Of a DNA stretch of 64,000 nucleotides, positions 47,202 through 55,508 are shown in pieces (positions within the stretch are counted from its first letter, which is position 1; every line of letters starts with the position of its first letter). The notes under the pieces were generated by a model that saw nothing but the letters and a program-made list of their open reading frames with translations, had not been told where the DNA came from and did no database searches. Source of the stretch: an uncultured Bacillota bacterium (lineage in GTDB: Bacteria; Bacillota_I; Bacilli_A; Culicoidibacterales; ZOR0006); the NCBI GenBank assembly GCA_945956935.1, contig CAMFJD010000003.1:1-64000 (forward strand). Reading direction: 5' to 3'. The translations under genes were made by a program, and so were the position numbers.

Positions 47202-48305
47202 TTACTTCTCTGTCGTATTCTTAAATACTTTTGGTACTCGCATATCGATGCCACACATGACTTCATACGAAATTGTTCCAAGTTCTTTTGCTACTGTTTG
47301 AATTGGAATATGTGGACCAAATAATTCTACTAAGCTCATGACTGCAAACAACTTTGGTAGCCGCACCATTAATTGATCCATACAAATACGACCAATAATT
47401 TCACACATATATCCTTGGATAAAAACATATCGTCCCTGATTTTTACGCCACCATCCATCAGCATAACCGATTGGTACAATACCAATATAACCATCTTCTG
47501 TGCAAGTATAAGTAAATCCATACCCCACTTTCTCACCAGCACGCACTTGTTTCACTTCCAATAACCGGCTATACAGTCCCATTGCTGGTTGAAGTGTAAA
47601 CGGCAAGTCTAATGGTTCATCTGCGCATCCGTACATAAGAATACCTAGACGAACACTATTTGTACGCTCATCATCTGCTAAACGAATTGTTCCGTAAGAA
47701 TTACTCGCATGAATATACTGGAAATTCATTCCAATTGTATCAAGTAATGCTATAAATTTAGTATATTGTTCACGCATCGCTGTTTCGTCCGAATCATCAC
47801 TCGTTGCAAAATGAGTAAATAAACCAACAATTTCAAAACTTTCATGATTTGATAATGTCATCAACAATTTTTGCATTTCCTCGTGTGTCTTCACGCCTAA
47901 GCGATTCATTCCACTATCATACTTCAAATGAACTTGTACCGGTTTTCCACTATAAGCCAACGCTTGCTCTAACCATTGCCAATCAGAAACTGTCACCTGT
48001 AACATATACTTTTGAGCAACCGCCAAATAGTGAGGTGCAATTTTACCAACAACTAGAATTGGTGCTTGGATCCCTGCTTCACGCAATTCAATGCCTTCAT
48101 CTAGATTGGACACACAAAGTCCATGAACCCCTGCTATTAAAGCAGCTTGTGCAACCGCAACCGCACCATGATGGTATGCATCTGCTTTTACTACTGCAAA
48201 AACATGCTTTTCTTTTGCGTAATATTTTTTGATATTTTTAATATTTGATTGAATTGCTGTGATATCAATTTCTAGCCATGTATCACGGTGAATCGCTGAT
48301 TTCAT
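47202..48305 (-). CDS. alr: alanine racemase
   Basis: A 367-residue PLP enzyme that makes D-alanine for peptidoglycan and teichoic acids. The PLP lysine is Lys40 in FAVVKADAYHHG (common form KANAYGHG). Further motifs are KYDSGMNRLG, SNSYGT, VRLGILMYG and the C-terminal GRICMDQLMVRLP with catalytic neighbourhood. Full length. SD AGGAG precedes the ATG. It follows acpS closely (17 bases apart) and precedes a small membrane protein and tex; ddl lies 10 kb away. Confidence 0.95.
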   Translation of the reverse strand: MKSAIHRDTWLEIDITAIQSNIKNIKKYYAKEKHVFAVVKADAYHHGAVAVAQAALIAGVHGLCVSNLDEGIELREAGIQAPILVVGKIAPHYLAVAQKYMLQVTVSDWQWLEQALAYSGKPVQVHLKYDSGMNRLGVKTHEEMQKLLMTLSNHESFEIVGLFTHFATSDDSDETAMREQYTKFIALLDTIGMNFQYIHASNSYGTIRLADDERTNSVRLGILMYGCADEPLDLPFTLQPAMGLYSRLLEVKQVRAGEKVGYGFTYTCTEDGYIGIVPIGYADGWWRKNQGRYVFIQGYMCEIIGRICMDQLMVRLPKLFAVMSLVELFGPHIPIQTVAKELGTISYEVMCGIDMRVPKVFKNTTEK

Positions 48306-48322
48306 ATCGTATTCACTCCTTT

Positions 48323-48667
48323 TTATTCTTCAATAATAACAAAAGCCGTCGCGTGAATCGTATCGTGTGTTAATGATAGATGAACCTTCCGATTCGCCTG
48401 AGTTTGACCATGCAAATACACAAAAGGTGCCCCTAAGTCATCATTTAAAATACTTAAATCTTGGAACTTCACTTCACCAATTCCTGTCCCACATGCTTTG
48501 GCGTATGCTTCTTTTGCTGCAAAACGACCAGCTAAAAATTGTTGTTTATGCAGCAATGTCATTTTTGTCATAAAGATCCTTTGCTCTTGTTCTGTCAATA
48601 TTTTTTTTGCTAATCGCTCCGTCATTCGTTCTAGTTCAACGCTATCAACTCCGATTCCAACAATCAT
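48323..48667 (-). CDS. acpS: holo-[acyl-carrier-protein] synthase
   Basis: A 114-residue enzyme that transfers 4'-phosphopantetheine from CoA to ACP Ser36. Family motifs IGVDSVELERM with Asp8 and FAAKEAYAKACGTG (Glu/Lys active site), VHLSLTHD. It forms a trimer in relatives. Its ATG overlaps the TAA of the upstream gene by one base (TAATG), so translation is coupled to the HMA-fold protein. The acpS-alr order is widespread in Bacillota. Confidence 0.95.
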   Translation of the reverse strand: MIVGIGVDSVELERMTERLAKKILTEQEQRIFMTKMTLLHKQQFLAGRFAAKEAYAKACGTGIGEVKFQDLSILNDDLGAPFVYLHGQTQANRKVHLSLTHDTIHATAFVIIEE

Positions 48668-48882
48668 TACAATACAACAACTCCTACTTTAGTAATAGCA
48701 TCTAAAATTTGTTGTCCCGAATGTAGGGTGTCATCGTCATATGTCACTGTTACTGTTTGCAAGCTATCTGATACACTTGCTTTCGTTACACCAACAACAC
48801 TGTGTAAAGCCGCGGTTAATAATTCAACTTGAGTATGGTTATCTATTCCTTCAACAACTAAAATTAATGTTTTTGCTTTCAT
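48667..48882 (-). CDS. HMA-fold protein lacking the CxxC metal motif
   Basis: A 71-residue beta-alpha-beta-beta-alpha-beta protein with the layout of CopZ-type heavy-metal-associated domains. In the usual GMTCxxC loop the aligned residues are G12-I-D-N15-H-T-Q18, so both metal-binding cysteines are gone. A copper-chaperone role is therefore unlikely; an interaction or sensing role is possible. It is first in an acpS-alr transcript with its own promoter, with acpS translation coupled to it. SD GAGGAAA. Confidence 0.72.
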   Translation of the reverse strand: MKAKTLILVVEGIDNHTQVELLTAALHSVVGVTKASVSDSLQTVTVTYDDDTLHSGQQILDAITKVGVVVL

Positions 48883-48911
48883 ATCAATTTCCTCTTTTCA
48901 CTGTTTTTTTC

Positions 48912-48940
48912 ATTGTACGACTTTTTCTAGAAAGTTTAAA
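48912..48940 (-). promoter_or_regulatory. promoter of the HMA-acpS-alr operon
   Basis: On the minus strand TTTAAA and TACAAT are separated by exactly 17 bases, 30 bases upstream of the first ATG. Confidence 0.7.
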
Positions 48941-48961
48941 TAGCTTCAAGATGAAATTCGC

Positions 48962-49717
48962 TTAATATTCACTTTCATACATCCCTAAATAGATGTATGC
49001 ACTCACTTTAATGAGCACATATACATAAAATAGTTGCAAGAGTACTTGAACTGCTGAAATCGATAAATATTCCGCTTGCTCATCTAGTGGTGTCAATGAA
49101 AGTGGAACAATCGGAATGCTTGGAAAAATAGCTGCAATCATTTGAAATATCCAGCTCACAACCAGAAAAAAAGCAATCGCAATTCCTACAAGGATACATA
49201 ATTTCCACCACCAACTTAAATGGCTCATAAACTGAGAACGAAAAAGCATATAAACAATTGTCACAATCCAGGTCATTCCTAATGATGTCAACACTGTCAA
49301 GCAAAAAGCCAGTACCCAATACACAATATTTTCACCTATTTGAAAATCAAACATTTGAACATAAGATGTAAATAATGGTAACCTATGTACCGCAATACTA
49401 ACTAATATTGTTGTAACTCCCGCAATGCTCATATACATAAGCATAAAGAAGCATGTCAATTTTCCAAAAAGATGATCAACTTGAAAGTGTGAGCCAATTC
49501 GATGTAAAAAGCGAATCATTCGAATCATCATAACAGGAAAAAGCAATATTGGACATAGCAATAAAAATGCAAATAAACTTCCTAATACAAAGATAACGGT
49601 TGTATCTTTCAAAAATGAAAAAATACTACTCAGTAAAATCGTCAAGATTAAATACATGGCACTTCCATAAAAAAATGGTTTGTTGACTTCCAATTGCATT
49701 TCTAACAGTGTTTTCAT
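48962..49717 (-). CDS. six-helix membrane protein of the relQ operon
   Basis: A 251-residue integral membrane protein with about six hydrophobic helices and no recognised motif. The family is not identified. Its ATG overlaps the stop of the preceding ABC gene by four bases (ATGA), so the two are translationally coupled and it is the probable membrane partner of that ATPase-like protein. It ends only 22 bases before the HMA-acpS promoter and no terminator hairpin is visible between them, so read-through into acpS is possible. Confidence 0.7.
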   Translation of the reverse strand: MKTLLEMQLEVNKPFFYGSAMYLILTILLSSIFSFLKDTTVIFVLGSLFAFLLLCPILLFPVMMIRMIRFLHRIGSHFQVDHLFGKLTCFFMLMYMSIAGVTTILVSIAVHRLPLFTSYVQMFDFQIGENIVYWVLAFCLTVLTSLGMTWIVTIVYMLFRSQFMSHLSWWWKLCILVGIAIAFFLVVSWIFQMIAAIFPSIPIVPLSLTPLDEQAEYLSISAVQVLLQLFYVYVLIKVSAYIYLGMYESEY

Positions 49718-50403
49718 TCATACACCTCCCGATACTTATCAATAATAGTAGTATCCCCTTTACTTTGCCATTGTGTCAAATTATACTCACGATACATCCG
49801 ACCACCATCAAAAAAAATGACATGTTCAAATATTTGATCAGCTAATTCAATATGATTTGTACTAATAATAACTGTCGCATCTTGTTGACGATACGTTTGT
49901 AAAATACGTACAATCCGTTCTCTACTTACAAAATCAATGCCTGCAAATGGTTCATTCAACAAATACAATTTTGCCTTCCTACTCAAAGTAAGAGCAATAA
50001 GGACACTTGCTTCCATCCCTCTTGTTAAACTGCTTAATGGCCACTGCAAATCAATCATTAATTGTTCACACAAGATTTGACATTTTTGATGATCAAAATC
50101 GGAAAATAGTTGCTGATACATGAATAATACTGTTGCAATATTACTGTCACTTGGAAACATCCGCAAATGTTCTAAATAAGCAATTTCTTGCCGATGACTA
50201 TAGTGAAGTGGTGTGTGATTCAACACAATTTTACCGTTATTTGGTTGCATTGTCCCTGCAATCAAACGTAAAATAGTTGTTGTTTCTAAACTGTTTGGTC
50301 CAAGTAATCCAACAATTCCTGTTGTTTCAATCATAAATGAACACCGAGATAAAATTGTTTTATGATACACTTTCTTCGTCACACACTCAAATTTAATGTT
50401 CAT
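49714..50403 (-). CDS. ABC-ATPase-like protein with degenerate Walker motifs
   Basis: A 229-residue protein with the fold and order of an ABC nucleotide-binding domain. The Walker A position reads GPNSLETTT (residues 35-43) instead of GPNGxGKTT: the Lys is Thr41 and the Gly is Glu40. Walker B reads LYLLNEPF with Asn150 for Asp, though Glu151 is kept. The signature is LTRGME (126-131, in SSLTRGMEA) and the H-loop His184 is present. I checked the reading in the nucleotide sequence (codons AGT TTA GAA ACA ACA ACT). ATP hydrolysis is therefore doubtful. ATG 50403 has AGGAG 7 bases upstream, inside the end of the previous gene (11-base overlap). Confidence 0.8.
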   Translation of the reverse strand: MNIKFECVTKKVYHKTILSRCSFMIETTGIVGLLGPNSLETTTILRLIAGTMQPNNGKIVLNHTPLHYSHRQEIAYLEHLRMFPSDSNIATVLFMYQQLFSDFDHQKCQILCEQLMIDLQWPLSSLTRGMEASVLIALTLSRKAKLYLLNEPFAGIDFVSRERIVRILQTYRQQDATVIISTNHIELADQIFEHVIFFDGGRMYREYNLTQWQSKGDTTIIDKYREVYE

Positions 50404-51301
50404 GACTATACTCCTGTTCGATTTCTCCATTTAAAAATTGTTCAACGAATTTTGCACATTGAAGCGGCTGTTCGCTCAATGGTAAATGCCCTGCTTGTTC
50501 AACGAAAACAATTTTCGACTGTGGAATTGTCCATTTAACAATCTTCCCCTTCTTTATATCATATAAAGGATCATCCATTCCCCACATAAGTAATGTATTT
50601 TTCGCCTGTACATGCGTAAGAAAACTTTCGGAAAAAAATAGACTGTATTGTTCATACCAGCTTGTTATTGCCAGTTCAAATTTCTCGCTTTGTTCACAAA
50701 TCGTTTTCATCCATGTTTTAAAATCATAATGCTTTAATAACGTTGGTTCTGAGAAATACAAGTACATCAATTGTTCGAAATCAGCTTGTGTTTTCACAAT
50801 ATATGGTGACTGTTTTCCATTTTCAATCATTTGGGTATAGAGTGTTTCTGTTTTATTCGTTCGTAAATGCGTTAAATTGGTTAGAACAAGTTTCTCTTCG
50901 GAAACTAAATTTGCATGCATAAGCAATAATGTTGCACCAAACGATTGACCAATAAACGCCTCAATTGGGTATTTTGCTCGTAATTGCTGGCAAAGTTGCT
51001 CAAAAAAGCTCACTTGCCCTTCTAATGTCCAGTACAATTCATCATTACTTGAATCCCCATGTCCAAGCCAATCAATAACCAAAACACGATATTTTTTTCC
51101 AAATGCTAATGCAAATGCTGCTAAATTTTCCTTTACTTCATATAATCCTGGAAGACAAACAAGTACCGGCAAATCAGTTTGAGCATTCGTCAAAAAATAA
51201 TGAATTGATTGATTAAATACTGCTATTTCGTATACTTGTAATGCCGGTTGCTTTCGAAATCGTTGTTTATATAAATGCTTTTTTTCTTTTCCTTTTAACA
51301 C
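50393..51301 (-). CDS. alpha/beta hydrolase with GTG start
   Basis: A 302-residue serine hydrolase. Oxyanion/HG region LVCLPGLYEVKEN, nucleophile Ser120 in GQSFGA, acid Asp243 or Asp244 (GMDDPLYD) and base His272 (AGHLPLSEQP), all in the proper order. The start is GTG 51301 with GGAGG 7 bases before it. It starts 2 bases after relQ stops and overlaps the ABC-like gene by 11, so it belongs to the same transcript. The substrate is unknown; a role with the alarmone synthase or membrane protein cannot be seen directly. Confidence 0.8.
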   Translation of the reverse strand: MLKGKEKKHLYKQRFRKQPALQVYEIAVFNQSIHYFLTNAQTDLPVLVCLPGLYEVKENLAAFALAFGKKYRVLVIDWLGHGDSSNDELYWTLEGQVSFFEQLCQQLRAKYPIEAFIGQSFGATLLLMHANLVSEEKLVLTNLTHLRTNKTETLYTQMIENGKQSPYIVKTQADFEQLMYLYFSEPTLLKHYDFKTWMKTICEQSEKFELAITSWYEQYSLFFSESFLTHVQAKNTLLMWGMDDPLYDIKKGKIVKWTIPQSKIVFVEQAGHLPLSEQPLQCAKFVEQFLNGEIEQEYSHEH

Positions 51302-51303
51302 GA

Positions 51304-51933
51304 TTATGCCTCCTTATTTTGTTCATGTGATACAATTTGTTGACGGATGACCGACATCTCGCTATCAAGTTGTGTTGCTACAAGTGCTGTTTGCTTCAAT
51401 GCATCGATTGCTTGTTGAGGAATACTCCCATTTTGGTATTTGTATTGTAGCTTATGTTCAGTCGCAGCCCAAAAATCCATTGATAGCGTACGGATTTGAA
51501 TTTCAACTGGAATCCAAACAACACGCTCATGCAAAACTACTTCTATTTCAGCAAGTACATGAACACTACGATATCCCGATGGTTTAGGTTTTTGGATATA
51601 ATCTTTTACTTTCATAATTCGATAATCATCACGATGTTGCAGATGTTGTAAAATTAAGTATACATCTCCCTCAAAATTCGTAACAATTCTTGCACCAGCG
51701 ATATCATGTAACTTTGTCGTAATATTATCTACTGTTTCATCCAAAGATTTTTTTTGTAATTTTTTTTGAATTGATTCAATTGATTTGACCCGTACTTTTA
51801 AATGTTCTATCGGTGAATATCCTAAACGAATTTTCCAATCCATATCAATGATATTCAGATCACTTTTTAATTCTTCAATCGCAATTTGATACCGTGTCAT
51901 TATCAGTTTCCATTGTTGTAAGTCAAGTCCCAC
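51304..51933 (-). CDS. relQ: small alarmone synthetase RelQ (YjbM type)
   Basis: A 209-residue synthetase-only RSH protein that makes (p)ppGpp from ATP and GTP/GDP. The catalytic region has IAGARIVTNF, GYRSVHVLAEIEV and the motif VEIQIRTLSMDFWAATEHKLQYK; no HD hydrolase domain or ACT domain is present. N terminus QQWKLIMTRYQIAIEELK parallels YjbM (QWERFLVPYRQAVEELK), supporting GTG 51933 as start, although its AAGGAG lies 13-14 bases upstream, longer than usual. It is first in a four-gene operon with a hydrolase, an ABC-like protein and a membrane protein. Tetrameric, allosterically activated by pppGpp in relatives. Confidence 0.92.
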   Translation of the reverse strand: MGLDLQQWKLIMTRYQIAIEELKSDLNIIDMDWKIRLGYSPIEHLKVRVKSIESIQKKLQKKSLDETVDNITTKLHDIAGARIVTNFEGDVYLILQHLQHRDDYRIMKVKDYIQKPKPSGYRSVHVLAEIEVVLHERVVWIPVEIQIRTLSMDFWAATEHKLQYKYQNGSIPQQAIDALKQTALVATQLDSEMSVIRQQIVSHEQNKEA

Positions 51934-52105
51934 TCTATATCACACACTCCTTTTTAATCTAATTACTACGTTTTGGTTTCGTTTTTACAGCAATTTCATT
52001 GTATTTATCAGTTAAAAATGGTACATTCAACAATGTATTGCATCTTTTTGCTACACTTTCATCCTCTATACAGCATCGACATTTTAATGAATATCCTTTC
52101 TTATT

Positions 52106-52122
52106 TTACCGATTTTCGGTAA
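52106..52122 (+). promoter_or_regulatory. inverted repeat in the cls leader
   Basis: TTACCGATTTTCGGTAA is a perfect 7-bp palindrome with a 3-base spacer, 42 bases upstream of the cls ATG. It could be an operator or a small hairpin; no U tract follows. Confidence 0.4.
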
Positions 52123-52164
52123 TGATTGCAAAGGACAAAATTGAAAAGGAAGGTTTCTTATACT

Positions 52165-53727
52165 ATGAGCAAACGACGTAAGCCATGGAAAAACAATAAG
52201 AGTTGGTTCAATACAATCGCTTTTTATATTGTATTGGCATCTTTTATTTCAATTACTTGTTATACACTTTATCAAAGTGGACAATTAGCTCTCATCTACT
52301 TATTTTTAACTATTTTAGCCGGTATTCTTTCATTCACTGTTTTTCTCTATATTTTCTTAGATGAAAATATAGACACTTCAACTAAATGGGCATGGATTCT
52401 TTTAACTGCCTTGCTACCTGGAGTCGGAATTGTTATTTACTTTCTCTTTGGTCGTACAACAAACCGCATTAAATCATTCAAGTTAAAACTTGTTACTGAT
52501 GCAAAATTTGCAGATCTTGATAAAAATTTAACACCTTTACATGAGAAAATACACATCGATAACGACATTGAACGCAGCCAAATTGCATTCATTGAACGCG
52601 TCACACCGAGACCTTTTTATCATAATACACAAACAGAAGTACTCATTGGAGAACATTTTTATGCAGAACTGATTCGAATGATTGACTCTGCTAAAGATCA
52701 TGTTCATATGGAATTTTTCATTGTGCGTGATGATGAAGTTTCCCAACCAATTTATGATGCTATGATGCGAAAAGCTCGTGAAGGTATCAACGTACGCTTT
52801 TTAATTGATGCAGGAGGAAGTATGGGAACAATTAAAGAAAAATCACTTCAAACGCTCGTTAAAAGTGGTGTAAAAGTCTCTTTTTTTGGCCGTCCTAAGG
52901 CGCTCTTAATGGATTCTTCTGCCAATTGGCGAAATCACAGAAAGTTTGCTGTTATCGACGGGAAAGTCGGTTTTGTCGGTGGTTTTAATATCGGTAATGA
53001 GTACGTCTATGGAAATATTCGCACACAAAACTGGCGTGATACACATGTCAAACTTACTGGTGATGCCGTTAAAAGTATTCAAACGGCTTTTATTCAAGAT
53101 TGGTATTATTCAACTGAAGAATCAGTATTTACAAAACGAATCGAAACATTTTTCCCTGATATTCAAGGAGTAAATAATTCTGGATATGTGAAACTTATTA
53201 CTGATGGACCTGATGCTAAACAACAACAAGTGAAAGCTGTATTATTTAAACTCGCCTCTTCAGCGACAAGCCGTATTTGGATTACTAGTCCCTACCTTGT
53301 ACCTCCTGATGAATTAATTGCCGTTTTAAAAACAGCTGCAACTTCTGGAGTTGATGTTCGCATTGTTATCCCACAAAATCCAGATAAGCGCTTTGTTTAT
53401 ACCGCTAGTGAAAGTTATATCAATGAATTATTGCAAGCAAATGTACGTGTTTTCAAGCTGAAAAATTGCTTTCAACACAGTAAAATTTTTATTATTGATG
53501 ATATATTTGCAATGTGTGGGTCAACAAATTTTGATCGCCGAGCACTTGAGATCAACTTTGAAGATATGGCTCTCTATTATCGCCACAAAGCAGTTATTGA
53601 CTTAACCGCAACAGTTGCAAAAGACCTCGATAATTCACTTGAAATTACTAAAGAACTTTGGGAAAAACGTGCCTGGTATCGTCATATTTTTGAATCAGTT
53701 GCTCGCTTAATGGCCCCATTATTATAA
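52165..53727 (+). CDS. cls: cardiolipin synthase
   Basis: A 520-residue phospholipase-D superfamily enzyme that joins two phosphatidylglycerols into cardiolipin. Two N-terminal transmembrane helices plus a third (about 15-100) precede the catalytic region with two HKD motifs: HRKFAVIDG (NHRKFAVIDGKVGFVGG) and HSKIFIIDD. The intact FFGRP... and NIGNEY elements fit the family. The ATG at 52165 has AAGGAAGG upstream; the TTG at 52126 lacks an SD. It is monocistronic, divergent from relQ. Confidence 0.94.
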   Translation: MSKRRKPWKNNKSWFNTIAFYIVLASFISITCYTLYQSGQLALIYLFLTILAGILSFTVFLYIFLDENIDTSTKWAWILLTALLPGVGIVIYFLFGRTTNRIKSFKLKLVTDAKFADLDKNLTPLHEKIHIDNDIERSQIAFIERVTPRPFYHNTQTEVLIGEHFYAELIRMIDSAKDHVHMEFFIVRDDEVSQPIYDAMMRKAREGINVRFLIDAGGSMGTIKEKSLQTLVKSGVKVSFFGRPKALLMDSSANWRNHRKFAVIDGKVGFVGGFNIGNEYVYGNIRTQNWRDTHVKLTGDAVKSIQTAFIQDWYYSTEESVFTKRIETFFPDIQGVNNSGYVKLITDGPDAKQQQVKAVLFKLASSATSRIWITSPYLVPPDELIAVLKTAATSGVDVRIVIPQNPDKRFVYTASESYINELLQANVRVFKLKNCFQHSKIFIIDDIFAMCGSTNFDRRALEINFEDMALYYRHKAVIDLTATVAKDLDNSLEITKELWEKRAWYRHIFESVARLMAPLL

Positions 53728-53740
53728 AAATCACCAAAAT

Positions 53741-53778
53741 AAAAAGCAGGATTCATTCAAGTGATACCTGCTTTTTTT
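53741..53778. terminator. bidirectional terminator between cls and deoD
   Basis: AAAAAGCAGG and CCTGCTTTTT form a 10-bp stem with a 16-base loop and T or A runs on either side. Confidence 0.75.
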
Positions 53779-53779
53779 T

Positions 53780-54481
53780 CTATGCAATTTCAAGCGCAAT
53801 TTTCATCATATCAGTAAATGTTTTTTCGCGCTCTTCCGCTGTTGTTTCTTCCCATGTTACCAATGAATCAGACACAGTTAAAATACAAAGTGCTTTTGCA
53901 CCTAAATGCGTTGCTGTCATGTACAATGCTGCAGCTTCCATTTCAACACCTAGTACACCCATTTGTGCCCACTTTTTCCATGCGTCAGGCTGTGCATTGT
54001 AGAAAATATCACTTGATAAAATATTTCCAACATGGTAACGCACACCTAAGCTATCTGCTTGATCTACTGCTGCACGCAATAATCCCCAGTCTGCAACTGG
54101 TGCAAATGTTCCAGGTAAATTATATTGACTTTGCCAGTTTGAATTCGTTGATGTTGCTTGTCCAATAATAATATCACGTACATGTACGTCTTCTTGATAT
54201 GATCCACATGATCCAATACGGATTAAATTTTTTACACCAAATTGTGTTATTAACTCATGTGCATAAATACCAATTGATGGCATTCCCATTCCTGATCCCA
54301 TAACAGAAACACGCTTCCCATTATATGTTCCCGTATATCCTAACATTCCGCGAACATCATTTACTTGTACAACATTATCCAAGAAATGTTCGGCGATGTA
54401 TTTCGCTCGTAATGGATCTCCTGGAAGTAAAATAGTTTCTGCAAAATCGCCCTTTTCGGCACGAATATGTGCTGTTGCCAT
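53780..54481 (-). CDS. deoD: purine nucleoside phosphorylase, DeoD type
   Basis: A 233-residue hexameric-type phosphorylase that releases purine bases and ribose-1-phosphate from nucleosides. Family segments are HIRAEKGDFAETILLPGDPLRAKYIAE, GSGMGMPSIGIYAHEL, IRIGSCGSYQ and the base-binding VEMEAAALY with TVSDS. ATG 54481 has GAAGGT about 9 bases upstream. It complements the nucleoside importer at the start of the window in salvage, though the genes are far apart. Confidence 0.95.
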   Translation of the reverse strand: MATAHIRAEKGDFAETILLPGDPLRAKYIAEHFLDNVVQVNDVRGMLGYTGTYNGKRVSVMGSGMGMPSIGIYAHELITQFGVKNLIRIGSCGSYQEDVHVRDIIIGQATSTNSNWQSQYNLPGTFAPVADWGLLRAAVDQADSLGVRYHVGNILSSDIFYNAQPDAWKKWAQMGVLGVEMEAAALYMTATHLGAKALCILTVSDSLVTWEETTAEEREKTFTDMMKIALEIA

Positions 54482-54583
54482 AATTAAAATACCTTCTTTC
54501 ATAAATAGATAATTATATTATACAATTAAACATGCTTTCCTCATACCCTTTCAAGCATTTTTTTTCCTAATCACACCTTTTTC

Positions 54584-54592
54584 TGGTATGAT
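54584..54592 (+). promoter_or_regulatory. extended -10 promoter of bcp
   Basis: TGGTATGAT is an extended -10 element (TGnTATGAT) located 30 bases upstream of the bcp ATG. No clear -35 is visible. Confidence 0.5.
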
Positions 54593-54621
54593 AAAGACAT
54601 AATTAAAATGGAGGAATAATT

Positions 54622-55092
54622 ATGATTGAACTAAACACACTTGCACCAAATTTTACACTTTACGGACAAGATGAGCAACTTCATACATTAAGTGATTATC
54701 GTGGAAAATATGTTGTCTTATATTTCTATCCACGTGATTTAACAGCTGGATGTTCATTACAAGCAGAAAACTATCAGGCATCTCTTCGTGAATTCGAGAA
54801 AATCAATGCTACTATTGTTGGAATTAGCCGTGATACTGTCAAACGTCATCAAAAATTTTGTGAAACAAAAGGACTTTCATTTTTACTCCTTGCCGATCCT
54901 GATGAAACAGTTTGTGAACAATTCGGTGTGATGCAACAAAAAATGATGTATGGAAAACAAGTTCGCGGTATTCAACGTTCAACATTCATCATCGATCCAC
55001 AGGGAGTATGTGTAAACATTGCTCGTAATGTTAAAGCAAAGCTCGACACTGATGCAACTTTAACGCTCCTCAAACAATTGCAATCACAATAA
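54622..55092 (+). CDS. bcp: thioredoxin-dependent peroxiredoxin, BCP type
   Basis: A 156-residue peroxiredoxin of the BCP/PrxQ group that reduces peroxides. The peroxidatic Cys44 lies in LTAGCS, where the usual motif is TPGC, so the conserved Pro is Ala here. A resolving Cys at the +5 position of PrxQ is absent, making it a 1-Cys-like enzyme on sequence. Arg-like DNA position RGIQRSTFIID supports the fold. AGGAGG lies before ATG. Monocistronic with a strong terminator. Confidence 0.88.
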   Translation: MIELNTLAPNFTLYGQDEQLHTLSDYRGKYVVLYFYPRDLTAGCSLQAENYQASLREFEKINATIVGISRDTVKRHQKFCETKGLSFLLLADPDETVCEQFGVMQQKMMYGKQVRGIQRSTFIIDPQGVCVNIARNVKAKLDTDATLTLLKQLQSQ

Positions 55093-55131
55093 AAAAATCC
55101 ACAGTTTAACTGATTAAACTGTGGATTTTTA
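55091..55131. terminator. bidirectional terminator after bcp
   Basis: A perfect 17-bp stem AAAAATCCACAGTTTAA with its complement, 4-base loop, between the convergent bcp and the hypothetical gene. Confidence 0.85.
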
Positions 55132-55434
55132 TGTATAACTTGGGAAATCTGCTGGAAAATAATCATCAAGGTTCGGAGCATAATCAATTCGAAGCGAACA
55201 TATGCCATTCGCACAAAAACTCTTCACCTCTACACCACGTTCCCACTGTGTATTGTAATGCTTTAAGACAATGCGTTGTTCGTTCAAAATTAATCGTTCA
55301 ATGACAGCACGTGGTTTTTCAACAAGAAAGTCTGTATTAAGTTGGTAACTTCCTCTTACATCCGTAATGATTGGTTGTCCAGAATCATCAATACCCCAAC
55401 GAATTGCAGCAATATGAAAATAAAATTGTTTCAT
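55129..55434 (-). CDS. hypothetical 101-residue protein
   Basis: A soluble protein of mixed beta character (VRGSYQLNTDFLVEKPRAVIER and CSLRIDYAPNLDDYF). The family is not recognised. Two cysteines occur close together (FCANGIC). ATG 55434 has GAGGTG 5 bases upstream. It lies downstream of the polysaccharide deacetylase gene with about 75 bases between them, convergent with bcp. No partner is suggested beyond this. Confidence 0.65.
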   Translation of the reverse strand: MKQFYFHIAAIRWGIDDSGQPIITDVRGSYQLNTDFLVEKPRAVIERLILNEQRIVLKHYNTQWERGVEVKSFCANGICSLRIDYAPNLDDYFPADFPSYT

Positions 55435-55508
55435 ATACACACCTCACTCATATTTGTCCATTTCACTGTAGCTTTTTCTCAGATAAAAAGCAATAAAAAC
55501 ACTCTACA

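Noticed and set aside
49080-49319. 79-residue Cys-containing minus-strand frame
   Set aside because: It lies wholly inside the six-helix membrane protein gene in another frame and lacks a start signal.
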